A DNA stretch of 44,485 nt from Enterobacteriaceae bacterium UBA3516 (GCA_002377245.1 DFPL01000277.1:1-44485); one strand, 5' to 3'; shown: positions 6,614 through 15,643, counted from the stretch's first letter. The notes: generated by a model not told the origin, from the sequence alone. Made by a program: numbers and translations.

Positions 6614-8212
6614 TTAATTCAGTTTTGCTTTTGAAAAATCACTGCCCATCAAACTGACGCTGTAACCGCTGACGTTGCTGCGGGTGGCGTAGAAGGTTTT
6701 ACCGTTCGCCAATGGGATCCACGGCGCCTGGGCGTAAAACACCTCTTGAGCCTGAGCGTAAAGTGCGGCGCGTTTCACCGGATCGCTGGTCAGTTTGGCC
6801 TGTTGTACCGGGCCATCATACGCTTTATCGCACCAGCGTGCGGCATTAGAACCGCTCTTCACGCTGTTACAGCCCAGCAGGGTATCGGCAAAGTTATCCG
6901 GATCGCCATTATCAGACATCCAGCCAAAGAGCGCGGTGTCATGCTCACCACGACGCATACCCGCCAGGTATTCGCCCCACTCGTAAGAGACTATCTTCGC
7001 TTTGACACCCACTTTCGCCCAGTCGCTTTGAATCATCTCTGCAATGCGACGGGAGTTCGGGTTATAAGGACGTTGAACCGGCATTGACCACAGAGTGGTT
7101 TCAAAACCTTTATCCAGCCCGGCCTGTTTCAGCAGCGCTTTCGCTTTTTCCGGATCGTAACCGTAATCTTTCAGGTCTTTCTTGTAGCCGAGCATATTCG
7201 GTGGCAGCGGTGATTTCGCTACCGTCGCGGACCCCAGGAAGACGGCATCAATGATCGCTTTTTTATCGGTCGCGTAGTTCAGGGCCTGACGCACCAAGGC
7301 ATTATCAAAGGGTTTCTTCTCGGTGTTAAACGCCAGATAGCCGACGTTCAGTGCGTCCACGGTATGCAGGGTCAGATCTTTATTGCCTTTAATCTGATCG
7401 AACTGCACCGGTGCCGGTGCCGGGATAATCTGGCACTCGTTGGTCTGCAGTTTCGCCAGGCGCGTTTGCACATCCGGGGTGATAGCAAAAATCAGGTGCT
7501 TAGTCGGGACCGCACCTTCCCAGTAGTTCGGGTTCGCCAGGTAACGAATCTGCGCGTCCGCTTTGTATTGTTGCAGGACGTAAGGCCCGGTACCGATTGG
7601 CCAGTTATCAACGTTTTCAGGGGTGCCTTTTTTCAGCATCGCATCGGCATATTCTGCAGACAGAATAGAAGCAAAATCCATACCCCAGTCTGCGAGGAAG
7701 GCGGCGTTTGGCTCACTCAACACAAACTGAACGTGATTGTCGTCGACTTTTTTAACTTCCGTGATCAGTTTATCCAGACCGACATCGCTGAAATATTGGT
7801 AATTACCTTTCGAAACATTATGATAGGGGTGATTAGGGTCTTTCTGACGCATGACCGAGAAAATAACATCGTCGGCGTTAAAATCGCGTGTCGGTTTAAA
7901 GAATTTGTTGCTATTGAATTTCACGCCCTGACGCAACGTAAAGGTGTAGGTTTTACCGTCCGGGGAAATGGTCCAGTCTGTCGCAAGAGAAGGCACCGGC
8001 GTATTTTTTTCCGGATCAAAGTTGACCAGGCGGTTATAGAGGACCTGAGAGCTGGCAACAAATGACGGGCCAGAGCTGGCGATTTGCGGGTTAAACGACT
8101 CAGGAGAAGCCTCTGAGCAGTAAACAATTGTGTCGTTGTTTGCGGCCCACGCAGCGCCTGTCGGTAATAATGTGCTCAGCGCCAGGGCGAGCAGCGTTTT
8201 CCTTGCGATCAT
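6614..8212 (-). CDS. periplasmic peptide-binding protein, DppA-like (SBP family 5)
   Basis: Binding component of a peptide ABC importer. The start at 8212 gives 532 aa with a clear Sec signal peptide (LLALALSTLLPTGAAWA) and AAGGT upstream; the frame continues to 8254 without added signal. Family landmarks include VYCSEASPESFNPQ, RDFNADDVIFSVMRQKD and MPVQRPYNPNSRRIAEMIQ, closely parallel to E. coli DppA. No permease or ATPase gene is nearby, so it probably delivers to the chromosomal Dpp or Opp transporter, or acts as a sensor. It is a paralogue of the protein at 35003-36598 but clearly diverged from it. It is followed by ydcY and divergent from srfABC across 278 bp. The peptide specificity is unknown. 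Confidence 0.92.
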   Translation of the reverse strand: MIARKTLLALALSTLLPTGAAWAANNDTIVYCSEASPESFNPQIASSGPSFVASSQVLYNRLVNFDPEKNTPVPSLATDWTISPDGKTYTFTLRQGVKFNSNKFFKPTRDFNADDVIFSVMRQKDPNHPYHNVSKGNYQYFSDVGLDKLITEVKKVDDNHVQFVLSEPNAAFLADWGMDFASILSAEYADAMLKKGTPENVDNWPIGTGPYVLQQYKADAQIRYLANPNYWEGAVPTKHLIFAITPDVQTRLAKLQTNECQIIPAPAPVQFDQIKGNKDLTLHTVDALNVGYLAFNTEKKPFDNALVRQALNYATDKKAIIDAVFLGSATVAKSPLPPNMLGYKKDLKDYGYDPEKAKALLKQAGLDKGFETTLWSMPVQRPYNPNSRRIAEMIQSDWAKVGVKAKIVSYEWGEYLAGMRRGEHDTALFGWMSDNGDPDNFADTLLGCNSVKSGSNAARWCDKAYDGPVQQAKLTSDPVKRAALYAQAQEVFYAQAPWIPLANGKTFYATRSNVSGYSVSLMGSDFSKAKLN

Positions 8213-8490
8213 AGTCTGAAACCTTATTTTTATATGAAGCATTAATCTCAGCACAGCGGAAGTGAACTGGCAAATAACGATTCACTATCAGGTTATTCTA
8301 AAGCAGTGTTTTTCGCTGAAATCTTCAGCAAAATAAAATTTAAAATTTAACTTAAGCAAACTCCGCGTCGTCAAGCCGTCACTGCGCGACCAATGCGTCG
8401 AGAATTCAACGGTTTTGTCCTCTCTTCCGCCGTTTGCTTGTCATGACATTGCGTACAGTAGACGCGTGAAAAAGTCTATGGGATGAAAAC

Positions 8491-9837
8491 GTGGCAAAAA
8501 CTCTCTTGCGCAGCGGCGATCTGGATGATTTCCAGGCAGTCGGTGGTGGTGGCCAGGCCGTCTTTGATTCGGCACTGCAAATTCGTGAAGCTCTGCGTCT
8601 GCGTAAGCAGCAGGCACTGGTTGACTGCCTGGCTATTCCACAGGTCAATGATGAAGGCGATCGTGTTGACTGGTACTCCCCGGTTGAAGGTCGTGCCGTC
8701 TCCTGGAAAGCCGCAGAGGAAGAGGCGCGTTTTCGCGCCCTGCGTTACCTCGACAGCACGCTGGATAGCGCTGCGGCATTAAGTCGCAAATGCATCCAGT
8801 CGCCGAAAACCGCACAACAACTGTTCGGCTCTCTTCTCGAGAAAGCGCTCCAGTTTCCGGGTGAGAACCACGTTTTCCTCGTCGATGGTAAACCCGTTAT
8901 TACCTTCTGGGGTTTTGTGAACCTCAATGAAAGCGCCCGTGATGACGTGCTTGAATGCCTGCGCAAAGAAGATATCCCTGAGCCGATCGTTATCATTGAA
9001 CCAGAACCCGAACCGGAAGAAGAACCGGTGCCCGTTGTGAGCTTTGACAGCGCAGACGAACCGCTGCTTACCCCTGTTCCGCCGGTAAAATTCACACCGC
9101 CGCCAGAGCCTGTTGAACCGCTGGCAGAACCCGTAGCACCTGCACCAGTGCCAACCGCGCCTGAGCCGGCTCCGGTTAAACGCCGCCGCTATGGATTATG
9201 GGCCATACCGATTGCCGCTGCGGCGATCGCGGCGGTAGCAGTACCGCTGATTCTCAATCAGCAAGACCGCCCCGCACCCGCGCCAGTGCCGGTTGCGCAA
9301 ACCACTGCTGTAGAGCCTGCTCCGGTTGAACCGCCAGCCGTTCCGTCACCGGTGCTGGCGGCGCAACTGCCGCTGCATCAGGCAGAGGTCGTGGCACCCA
9401 AAGTGGAAAAAGTCGACGCACCGCCTAAGCCTGTTATCATCGGCGCGATTCCCAAAGATGCGTTGGTCATGGATGCGCTGCAGATTAAAACCGGTTCGAC
9501 GCGTTTCCTTAACGGTACCTGGCGCGTGTTGATGGACGTGAAAGATCAGGTCAGCGGCAAAGCGCCGACCATCCGCTTCCAGATCCAGAATAACAAAGGG
9601 ACGGCTCGCATTATTCAGGGAAACAATATCTCCTGTCGTGCCGACCTCTTTTCCGGTTTACATGAAACGGGCGTGCTGATGATAAAAAGCCGCAGCACCG
9701 CGCGTTGCAGCGACGGTACACGTTACCCAATGCCAGAAATTGCCTGCAAAGCGGGCAATAATGATGTTGCGGAGTGCAGCGCGCAATTTGATGCCAACAC
9801 CCCCGTTTCCGTGACGTTCAGAAAAACAGGTGCCTGA
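8491..9837 (+). CDS. srfA: SrfA-family single-pass membrane protein
   Basis: First gene of srfABC, named in Salmonella as SsrB-regulated factors and later tied to flagellar control. 448 aa, GTG start (MAKTLLRSGDLDDFQAVGGG). Regions: a soluble N-terminal domain to about 165, a proline/glutamate-rich linker (EPEPEPEEEP onward), basic KRRR, one TM helix at about 232-252, a second Pro/Ala-rich linker, and a C-terminal domain from about 325. The positive-inside rule predicts a cytoplasmic N-terminus and periplasmic C-terminus. The C-terminal domain holds four cysteines (SCRAD, ARCSD, IACKAG, AECSA) that could form disulfides there. srfB starts 4 nt after the stop. Biochemical role unknown. Confidence 0.9.
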   Translation: MAKTLLRSGDLDDFQAVGGGGQAVFDSALQIREALRLRKQQALVDCLAIPQVNDEGDRVDWYSPVEGRAVSWKAAEEEARFRALRYLDSTLDSAAALSRKCIQSPKTAQQLFGSLLEKALQFPGENHVFLVDGKPVITFWGFVNLNESARDDVLECLRKEDIPEPIVIIEPEPEPEEEPVPVVSFDSADEPLLTPVPPVKFTPPPEPVEPLAEPVAPAPVPTAPEPAPVKRRRYGLWAIPIAAAAIAAVAVPLILNQQDRPAPAPVPVAQTTAVEPAPVEPPAVPSPVLAAQLPLHQAEVVAPKVEKVDAPPKPVIIGAIPKDALVMDALQIKTGSTRFLNGTWRVLMDVKDQVSGKAPTIRFQIQNNKGTARIIQGNNISCRADLFSGLHETGVLMIKSRSTARCSDGTRYPMPEIACKAGNNDVAECSAQFDANTPVSVTFRKTGA

Positions 9838-9841
9838 TTTT

Positions 9842-12823
9842 ATGCTGGTCAATCTTTGCGATTACAAACAGAGCGTCACCCTGATTGCCAACAGTGGCGT
9901 ACAGTTTCTTGATTTTGGTCTGACGCCACAAGAGTCTGCGCAGAGCGGTCGTTTTGTGCGTAAAACGGCGAACGGTCCGTTGCTGCGGCTCGACTACGAT
10001 CTGGTCAATGAGCGTTACACCCTGCCCGGCCGTAATGGCAGCCTGCCGGAAGTGGTCAAGCCGGAGAGCACGCAGTCGTTGCACACCTCGCTCTCGATTC
10101 TTGATGGCGTCTGGTTGCCCATTCCGTTCCTGCGCTTTAATCCACCCCGCACCTTCGTGGAAGGCCCGGACAACTGGGCCCGGGTGCAGATCCGTAAACT
10201 GAATGAGCCTGACGGTGCCGGTAACACGCACCGTATTACGCTTGCCCTCGACAGTCAGATTAATGGTCAGTCACCGTCCGCCCTCGCGCCGCAGGAGAAC
10301 GATATCCTCAACGGCACGCGCTTTTCGCTGGCCTGGCGTGACGATGAAGTGGCCGATTTTCTCGATCAAACCTGGGTGGACGGCTGGTTGCGCGAAGCGT
10401 TTCTCCAGTATGCCAGCCACAGCGATCCGCGCAGCGAACGCGACATCACCCAGGCAATGCGCAGTTTTGAGTATCAGTCCCACTGGCTGAACCTGCTCAC
10501 CCTGCTCGGCACCCAGATTCAGGTGCCGGAAGTGAAAATAGTCACCCATACGCTCAGCACGCCGGCCATCCCGGTGGATCTGATCCTTGATGTGGGCAAC
10601 ACCCATACCTGTGGGGTCATCATTGAAGATCATGGTGATGCCAACGACGGCCTGCGCCAGACCGCAGAGCTGCAGGTACGCTCCCTGAGTGAGCCGCAAT
10701 TTCTTAATGAGCCCCTGTTCACCAGCCGCCTTGAATTTTCCGAAGCCCGGTTTGGCAAGCAGCACTTTTCTGTTGAAAGCGGTCGCGAAGATGCCTTTGT
10801 CTGGCCGTCTATTGTGCGCGTGGGCGATGAAGCCCGTAAGCTGGCGATGCAGCGTCTGGGTACCGAAGGCAACAGCGGTATTTCCAGCCCGCGCCGTTAT
10901 CTCTGGGATGAAACCCCCGTTTTACAGGACTGGCGCTTTAGCCAGATGAACAGCAAGACGCAACGGGAACCGTTGGCGACGGCGTTCCCGTTGATGAACC
11001 TGATGAACGACGAAGGCCAGCCGCTCTATACCCTGCCGCTGGATGAACGCCTGCCGGTCTTCTCGCCGCAGTACAGCCGCAGCACCCTGATGACGCATAT
11101 GCTTTGCGAGCTGCTGGCGCAAGCTCTCGGCCAGATGAACAGCGTGGCCACCCGTTTACGTCTGGGCTTCCCGGCGTCACCACGCCAGCTACGTACCCTG
11201 ATCCTCACTCTGCCATCCGCCATGCCCAAGCAGGAGCGTGAAATCTTCCGTCGCCGTATGTTCGAGGCAATAGCGATTGTCTGGAAAGCGATGGGCTGGC
11301 ACCCGCAGGATGAAGATTTTGCCAACCGCAAGCAGCAGGATAAAAGTGTTGTGCCGGTTCCGCAGATCCAGATGGAGTGGGATGAAGCCAGCTGCGGTCA
11401 ACTGGTGTGGTTGTACAACGAAGCAATTTCACGGTATTCCGGCCAGACGGAGACCTTTTTTGCCGCCCAGGCGCGCCCTGACCGGGTTGAACCCGAGGGC
11501 GCGCGTCCTGGCCGCTCTCTGCGCGTCGCCTCACTGGATATTGGCGGGGGCACTACCGACATGGCCATCACCCATTATCAACTGGATGACGGCACCGGCA
11601 GCAATGTCAAAATCACGCCGCAACTGCTGTTCCGCGAAGGCTTTAAGGTCGCCGGGGATGACATCCTGCTGGATATTATCCAGCGTTGCGTCCTGCCCGC
11701 TATGCAAACGCATTTGCAAAAAGCCGGCATCACTGACGCCACATCGCTGATGGCAACGCTGTTTGGCGACTCGGGTCGTATTGACACTCAGGCGGTGTTG
11801 CGCCAACAAACTACCCTGCAGCTGTTTATGCCCATCGGGCATGCGATTCTGGCGGCATGGGAAGAGAGTGATATCAATGACCCGCTGGCGGGGTTGCATG
11901 CGACCTTTGGCGAGTTGCTTAAGCAGTTGCCGACCCGTAACGTGATGAACTATCTGAAGCAGGCTATCGATCACGCCCTGCCGTCAGGTTCGCCGGAGTT
12001 TGATGTGCTGACGGTTCCGCTGCAGGTGAATTTCCGCGAACTTCAGGATGCCATGCTCGCCGGGCAGTTTACGCTGACGGCCCCGCTCCATGCTGTGTGT
12101 GAAGCCATCAGCCACTACTGCTGCGACATCCTGCTGATCATGGGGCGTCCGGGTTGTCTGCCGGGCGTGCAGGCGCTGATTCGTCACCTGCAGCCTGTTC
12201 CGGTTAACCGCATGATCTGGCTCGATAAGTACCGAGTACATGAGTGGTACCCGTTCAGTCAACAAGGCAAAATTGGTAACCCGAAATCTACTGCCGCCGT
12301 GGGCGCAATGTTGTGCAGTCTGGCACTGGATTTGCGCCTGCCGCGCTTTAACTTTAAAGCGGCGGACATTGGCGCTTACTCCACCGTGCGCTACCTTGGC
12401 GTGCTGGACAATGTGGTCAATACCCTGCGCGATGAGAATATCTGGTATCACGACATTGACCTGGATAAACCCAACGCCAAACTGGATGCCCGGCTGCACT
12501 TCCCGCTTCGTGGCAACATTACCCTCGGTTTCCGTCAACTGGCAAATGCTCGCTGGCCAGCCACACCGCTTTATACGCTGAGCATTAACTCATCTGAGCT
12601 GGCAAAAACCATTGCCGGGGATGGCGTACTCAATGTGCGTTTACAGTTCAGTGGCGGTAACAAACATAACGGACCAGAGTCGTTTGTTCTGAGCGAGGCC
12701 TGGCTTCAGGATGGTACGCCGGTACCTGCCGATGCGTTAACCTTCAAACTGAATACGCTGGCCGACCGCCGCCATAGCGGCAGCCATTATTGGATCGACA
12801 GCGGGAGTGTGTACCTGAAATGA
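9842..12823 (+). CDS. srfB: SrfB, large actin/Hsp70-fold putative ATPase
   Basis: A 993-aa protein of the SrfB family. Three signature segments of the actin/Hsp70/sugar-kinase fold are visible: phosphate-1 DVGNTHTCGV at about 250, phosphate-2 DIGGGTTDMAITHY at about 566, and an adenosine-type segment MGRPGCLPGVQALI at about 765. ATP binding and nucleotide-driven conformational change are therefore likely; polymerisation is possible but unproven. No signal peptide or membrane helix is seen, so it is cytoplasmic. I chose ATG 9842 over GTG 9830 because AGGTG (9828-9832) lies at the right distance and the GTG would overlap srfA. srfC begins in its stop (ATGA). The ATPase-SrfC pair may work at the SrfA-marked membrane. 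Confidence 0.9.
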   Translation: MLVNLCDYKQSVTLIANSGVQFLDFGLTPQESAQSGRFVRKTANGPLLRLDYDLVNERYTLPGRNGSLPEVVKPESTQSLHTSLSILDGVWLPIPFLRFNPPRTFVEGPDNWARVQIRKLNEPDGAGNTHRITLALDSQINGQSPSALAPQENDILNGTRFSLAWRDDEVADFLDQTWVDGWLREAFLQYASHSDPRSERDITQAMRSFEYQSHWLNLLTLLGTQIQVPEVKIVTHTLSTPAIPVDLILDVGNTHTCGVIIEDHGDANDGLRQTAELQVRSLSEPQFLNEPLFTSRLEFSEARFGKQHFSVESGREDAFVWPSIVRVGDEARKLAMQRLGTEGNSGISSPRRYLWDETPVLQDWRFSQMNSKTQREPLATAFPLMNLMNDEGQPLYTLPLDERLPVFSPQYSRSTLMTHMLCELLAQALGQMNSVATRLRLGFPASPRQLRTLILTLPSAMPKQEREIFRRRMFEAIAIVWKAMGWHPQDEDFANRKQQDKSVVPVPQIQMEWDEASCGQLVWLYNEAISRYSGQTETFFAAQARPDRVEPEGARPGRSLRVASLDIGGGTTDMAITHYQLDDGTGSNVKITPQLLFREGFKVAGDDILLDIIQRCVLPAMQTHLQKAGITDATSLMATLFGDSGRIDTQAVLRQQTTLQLFMPIGHAILAAWEESDINDPLAGLHATFGELLKQLPTRNVMNYLKQAIDHALPSGSPEFDVLTVPLQVNFRELQDAMLAGQFTLTAPLHAVCEAISHYCCDILLIMGRPGCLPGVQALIRHLQPVPVNRMIWLDKYRVHEWYPFSQQGKIGNPKSTAAVGAMLCSLALDLRLPRFNFKAADIGAYSTVRYLGVLDNVVNTLRDENIWYHDIDLDKPNAKLDARLHFPLRGNITLGFRQLANARWPATPLYTLSINSSELAKTIAGDGVLNVRLQFSGGNKHNGPESFVLSEAWLQDGTPVPADALTFKLNTLADRRHSGSHYWIDSGSVYLK

Positions 12824-14991
12824 GTGCAAGCATGAACACAACCCAGGCCTTGCGAGCATGGATCAATGAAAACCGTCAGCTTTCCCCCTTACTGGAAGAT
12901 GATGCCGATGCCTTGCTGGCACGTCTGACCGCCTTTGCGGCGCAAGAAAACGCGCTGGATAGCGCTGCGCGGACTCCCTGCACCGTCGGACTCTATGGCC
13001 ACGCTCAGGCAGCCAAAGCCCACTTGCTTGCAGCCCTGTGTAATAGCGGCAGCGGACGGCTGAATGTGCAACTGGGTGAGAAAACGCTGGACTATTTTAC
13101 CCACCTGAATCCAGGCCACATGCTGACCAGTATGGCGCTGCGTTTTAGTCGGCACAGTGACGTGCTGGACGACAACTTTCCCCTGCGTCTGCGCTTAATC
13201 AGCGAAGCCGAACTGGTGCAGGTATTTATCGCCCATGCACAGACGCTGCCTGACCTGAGGGTCGTGGACAAGTCAGTGGTCGAAAGCCGCCTCGCCAAAT
13301 GGCGTGCGCTGCGCCAACCTAATCCGGTGCCGGGGCTGCTGGCTGAAGAGGTCGGCGCTATTGGACGTTTCTGGCGCGCCTGCGTCCCTTCGTCGCAGCA
13401 ACATCTGGACGACGCCCTGTGGTATCAACTGGCCTGTCTGTTACCGTCGCTCGATTTGAGCGCCCGCGCCAGTGCGTGGTCGTTGTTATGGGGCGAACAT
13501 CAGGAACTGACGCAGCTCTGGCTCTCTCTGGCGCACACGCTGCACCAGACCGGCAATGCGTCTGAGCTCGCTGCCCCGCTGAGCCTGTTGGTGGATAATT
13601 TTGCCTTGCCAACCGAGGGTTTTCTGACGCCTGCGCCAGCCTCTTTCGATGAAGTGGCTGGCGAAGTTGTGGTTCATCCCTGGTCACACGCCCAACTGCA
13701 AAATGCGGTCAGCATTCCCCTCTCTACCCTTTCACTTCTGACCAAAGAACTGGTTTTGCCGGTTGAAGAGATCGTGCTGGAGAAGGTCGACATCCTGGAT
13801 ATTCCGACGCCTGCGCCTGAGGAAGGTCACCCTCTGTGGAACAGCAAATGCCGCTGGCTGCTGGAGAGTTATCGCCAGCAGTTGCAACCTGACGTGCTAC
13901 TGATTTGCAACGCAACGTCGCAGCGCTCTGCGACAACGACCACTGCCAGAGCGCTATTGCACTGGGTTAAAGAGACACAGTCCGGTCAGGAAGCAGCTTT
14001 GCCGGGTCTCGTCTGGACGATCACCCCACAGGATGCACGTTTCACCAGTGGGCAAAATCTCGACGAAGTCATCCAGCAACTGGTGGGAAAACCCGGACAG
14101 CACTGGGGGACCTTGCAGGCACTGGATGCCAGCAGTCTGCAACGGGTACTGGAGTGGCTTGCGCAAGCCACGGCCCCGTCATTAAGGCTGGCGCGCTTCA
14201 ATGCGCTACGTGAACGCCATCTGGCCGCCCTGCGTGATTTGATGCAGGCCTGGGTAAATACACCGGCTAAAGAAAATGCTGCCCAGAAGACCCGGGCCGA
14301 AACCGTGGTGCGCGAGTTGCAGTCACATGCCTCTCGTCACGGTGAATTGCTCGAAGGCATGATGCCGGACATGCAACAGTTCGATAATCTCTGGAAGGTG
14401 CAGCAGCCTCGCGAAGAACAGGTCAGCGGCCTGTTTAACGAAGCCATCGACCTCTTTGCGGAGTCGGCGGAAAACGTTGAACACACCCTGTCAGCTCGTG
14501 ACGTAGGTCAGCATGCGCATGCCATGTGGGTAAATCATGTCCGCCAGTGGAGCCGTAATGACGACAACGCCGCGCGTTTGGGTTTATCCCCGGCGACGTT
14601 GCGGCACATGGCGGAGATCGTGATCGTAGCCAGCTACCGTTTAGGTTTGGCTGAACAGTTGCAGAAGATCATGCAACGAGACACCGCTTGTGCGGCCCAG
14701 CTGTATGCTGAAACAGGTAATTTTGTGGCCTGGCTGGGGTATGCTGCGGTCAACGAATCGGAACGTCCTGCCAGTCGGGTAATGAAAGGCACGCCAATTT
14801 TCGTTTCTGCCCCGGTGGTGACGGGTGAACGATTGACACGTCTCGGCGAACAGCCGGTGCATGCTGCAACCCGTTACGTCTATGACTGGCTGGTCGCGCT
14901 CTACAGTCGCGCCGTTGAGAATATGGGGTACAGCCATCCACTGGATGTGTCGGTTACCGCACGCAAAACTCTGAAGACCTTACTGCCATAA
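12820..14991 (+). CDS. srfC: SrfC, putative virulence-factor family protein with degenerate P-loop
   Basis: A 723-aa cytoplasmic protein of the SrfC/Virul_fac family. The start at 12820 overlaps the srfB stop (ATGA) with GGGAG upstream; 12832 is an alternative. Near residue 56 a strand-loop-helix reads VGLYGHAQAAKAHLLAAL. It resembles the Walker A/G1 motif of dynamin-like GTPases (GxxxxGKS), with the second glycine and the hydroxyl residue replaced by alanine and the lysine kept. The rest is mostly helical, ending with a conserved-looking block (ATRYVYDWLVALYSRAVENMGY in part). Nucleotide binding would be weak or lost. A terminator follows the gene. Some srfABC homologues in insect pathogens have been described as cytotoxins; the role here is unknown. 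Confidence 0.88.
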   Translation: MSASMNTTQALRAWINENRQLSPLLEDDADALLARLTAFAAQENALDSAARTPCTVGLYGHAQAAKAHLLAALCNSGSGRLNVQLGEKTLDYFTHLNPGHMLTSMALRFSRHSDVLDDNFPLRLRLISEAELVQVFIAHAQTLPDLRVVDKSVVESRLAKWRALRQPNPVPGLLAEEVGAIGRFWRACVPSSQQHLDDALWYQLACLLPSLDLSARASAWSLLWGEHQELTQLWLSLAHTLHQTGNASELAAPLSLLVDNFALPTEGFLTPAPASFDEVAGEVVVHPWSHAQLQNAVSIPLSTLSLLTKELVLPVEEIVLEKVDILDIPTPAPEEGHPLWNSKCRWLLESYRQQLQPDVLLICNATSQRSATTTTARALLHWVKETQSGQEAALPGLVWTITPQDARFTSGQNLDEVIQQLVGKPGQHWGTLQALDASSLQRVLEWLAQATAPSLRLARFNALRERHLAALRDLMQAWVNTPAKENAAQKTRAETVVRELQSHASRHGELLEGMMPDMQQFDNLWKVQQPREEQVSGLFNEAIDLFAESAENVEHTLSARDVGQHAHAMWVNHVRQWSRNDDNAARLGLSPATLRHMAEIVIVASYRLGLAEQLQKIMQRDTACAAQLYAETGNFVAWLGYAAVNESERPASRVMKGTPIFVSAPVVTGERLTRLGEQPVHAATRYVYDWLVALYSRAVENMGYSHPLDVSVTARKTLKTLLP

Positions 14992-14993
14992 AA

Positions 14994-15028
14994 AAATGAC
15001 CCGGCCACCTGCGTGCGTCGGGTCATTT
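14994..15028. terminator. bidirectional intrinsic terminator after srfC
   Basis: AAATGACCCG (14994-15003) pairs with CGGGTCATTT (15019-15028). An A-run precedes it, read as a T-run on the minus strand, so it can stop both srfC and the convergent ortT-like transcript. On the plus strand the tail is only ATTTG. Confidence 0.75.
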
Positions 15029-15033
15029 ATTTG

Positions 15034-15062
15034 CGCGTTTACGTTAAAACAGCGTAAACGCG
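15034..15062 (-). repeat. 10-bp perfect hairpin over the stop of the first ortT-like gene
   Basis: CGCGTTTACG (15034-15043) pairs with CGTAAACGCG (15053-15062) around 9 nt that include the stop codon and last residues of the toxin-like gene. No T-run follows. A stem over the stop could affect mRNA decay or block 3' degradation. Confidence 0.6.
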
Positions 15063-15217
15063 AGGGCCACCGGGAAACTTATCGGCCAGGTTGCGCCAAC
15101 CAGAAACGCACTCAGCGCCTTCATGCCTCGCGTCTCTTTCGACAAAAACCAGGTGACCACGCCGGCCAGTACGGACATCACTGCGTAAAAAACGAGCATC
15201 TTAAGATACAGGTCCAT
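15044..15217 (-). CDS. OrtT/GhoT-type small membrane toxin, copy 1
   Basis: A 57-aa inner-membrane protein of the GhoT/OrtT family, exactly the length of E. coli OrtT. Two membrane helices are visible: MLVFYAVMSVLAGVVTWFLS and the family block SAFLVGATWPISFPVALAF. Such proteins damage the membrane and lower proton motive force and ATP. E. coli OrtT has no cognate antitoxin and acts during stringent response. The start is the second of two adjacent ATGs (15217), 6 nt after the strong site AGGAGG (15223-15228). It lies 104 bp downstream of a second copy in the same direction and differs from it mainly in the loop (KETRGMKA against SDRKRIRF). Its own strong ribosome site suggests it is functional. 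Confidence 0.85.
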   Translation of the reverse strand: MDLYLKMLVFYAVMSVLAGVVTWFLSKETRGMKALSAFLVGATWPISFPVALAFTLF

Positions 15218-15321
15218 CATCTGCCTCCTTTCCATGGAAAACATACGCAGACCTATGTTGCACAATATCCACTTTCTGTTTTGTTTACCCGGTCACGCAA
15301 TGACAGGAATAACACAAAAGA

Positions 15322-15495
15322 TCAGAATATTGAGACCAGCAGCGCGACCGGGAAACTCATCGGCCAGGTCGACCCCACGAGAAATGCGCTTAAGAAGCGA
15401 ATACGCTTGCGATCGCTGGTCAGGAACCAGGTGATGACGGCGCAAATCAACGCCATAATTGCGTAAAAAACCAACATTTTTTGATAAAGCGACAT
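15322..15495 (-). CDS. ortT: OrtT orphan toxin, copy 2
   Basis: A 57-aa GhoT/OrtT-family membrane toxin that starts MSLYQKMLVFYAIM and ends TWPMSFPVALLVSIF, closer to E. coli OrtT (MSLYQ..., loop RKRIRFLSAFLVG) than copy 1 is. I infer that this is the ancestral gene and copy 1 a duplicate. The start at 15495 aligns with E. coli; three extra codons upstream are possible. No partner resembling GhoS is adjacent. The gene lies where E. coli has ortT, downstream of patD, but other genes now separate the two. A promoter with an FNR-like box lies just upstream. Confidence 0.88.
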   Translation of the reverse strand: MSLYQKMLVFYAIMALICAVITWFLTSDRKRIRFLSAFLVGSTWPMSFPVALLVSIF

Positions 15496-15529
15496 AGTCC
15501 ACACGAAGATTGTGAAAACAAAACGACCG

Positions 15530-15559
15530 CAATATGCTTGTTTTCTTGACTCACATCAA
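15530..15559 (-). promoter_or_regulatory. promoter with FNR-like box upstream of ortT
   Basis: On the minus strand TTGATGTGAGTCAA (15559-15546) is one base from the FNR consensus TTGATnnnnATCAA. Its TTGATG can also serve as a -35, with CATATT (15536-15531) as -10 at a 17-bp spacing. A box overlying the -35 would suit anaerobic repression rather than activation. The prediction rests on pattern only. Confidence 0.45.
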
Positions 15560-15643
15560 GTTTTATTCACATATCGTGCGAATTTTACACTTTTGATGTA
15601 AGTCGATGTAACCCTTGAGGAGGAATATCGCTGACGAGTTGGG

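Noticed and set aside
7364..8065. 233-codon plus-strand frame
   Set aside because: It lies antisense to the DppA-like gene, which has full family similarity and a signal peptide.
11984..12538. 184-codon minus-strand frame inside srfB
   Set aside because: A shadow of the high-GC srfB coding frame; no signal or domain.
15600..15643. GAGGAGG ribosome-like site on the plus strand
   Set aside because: No start codon with a useful frame follows; a stop comes within a few codons.
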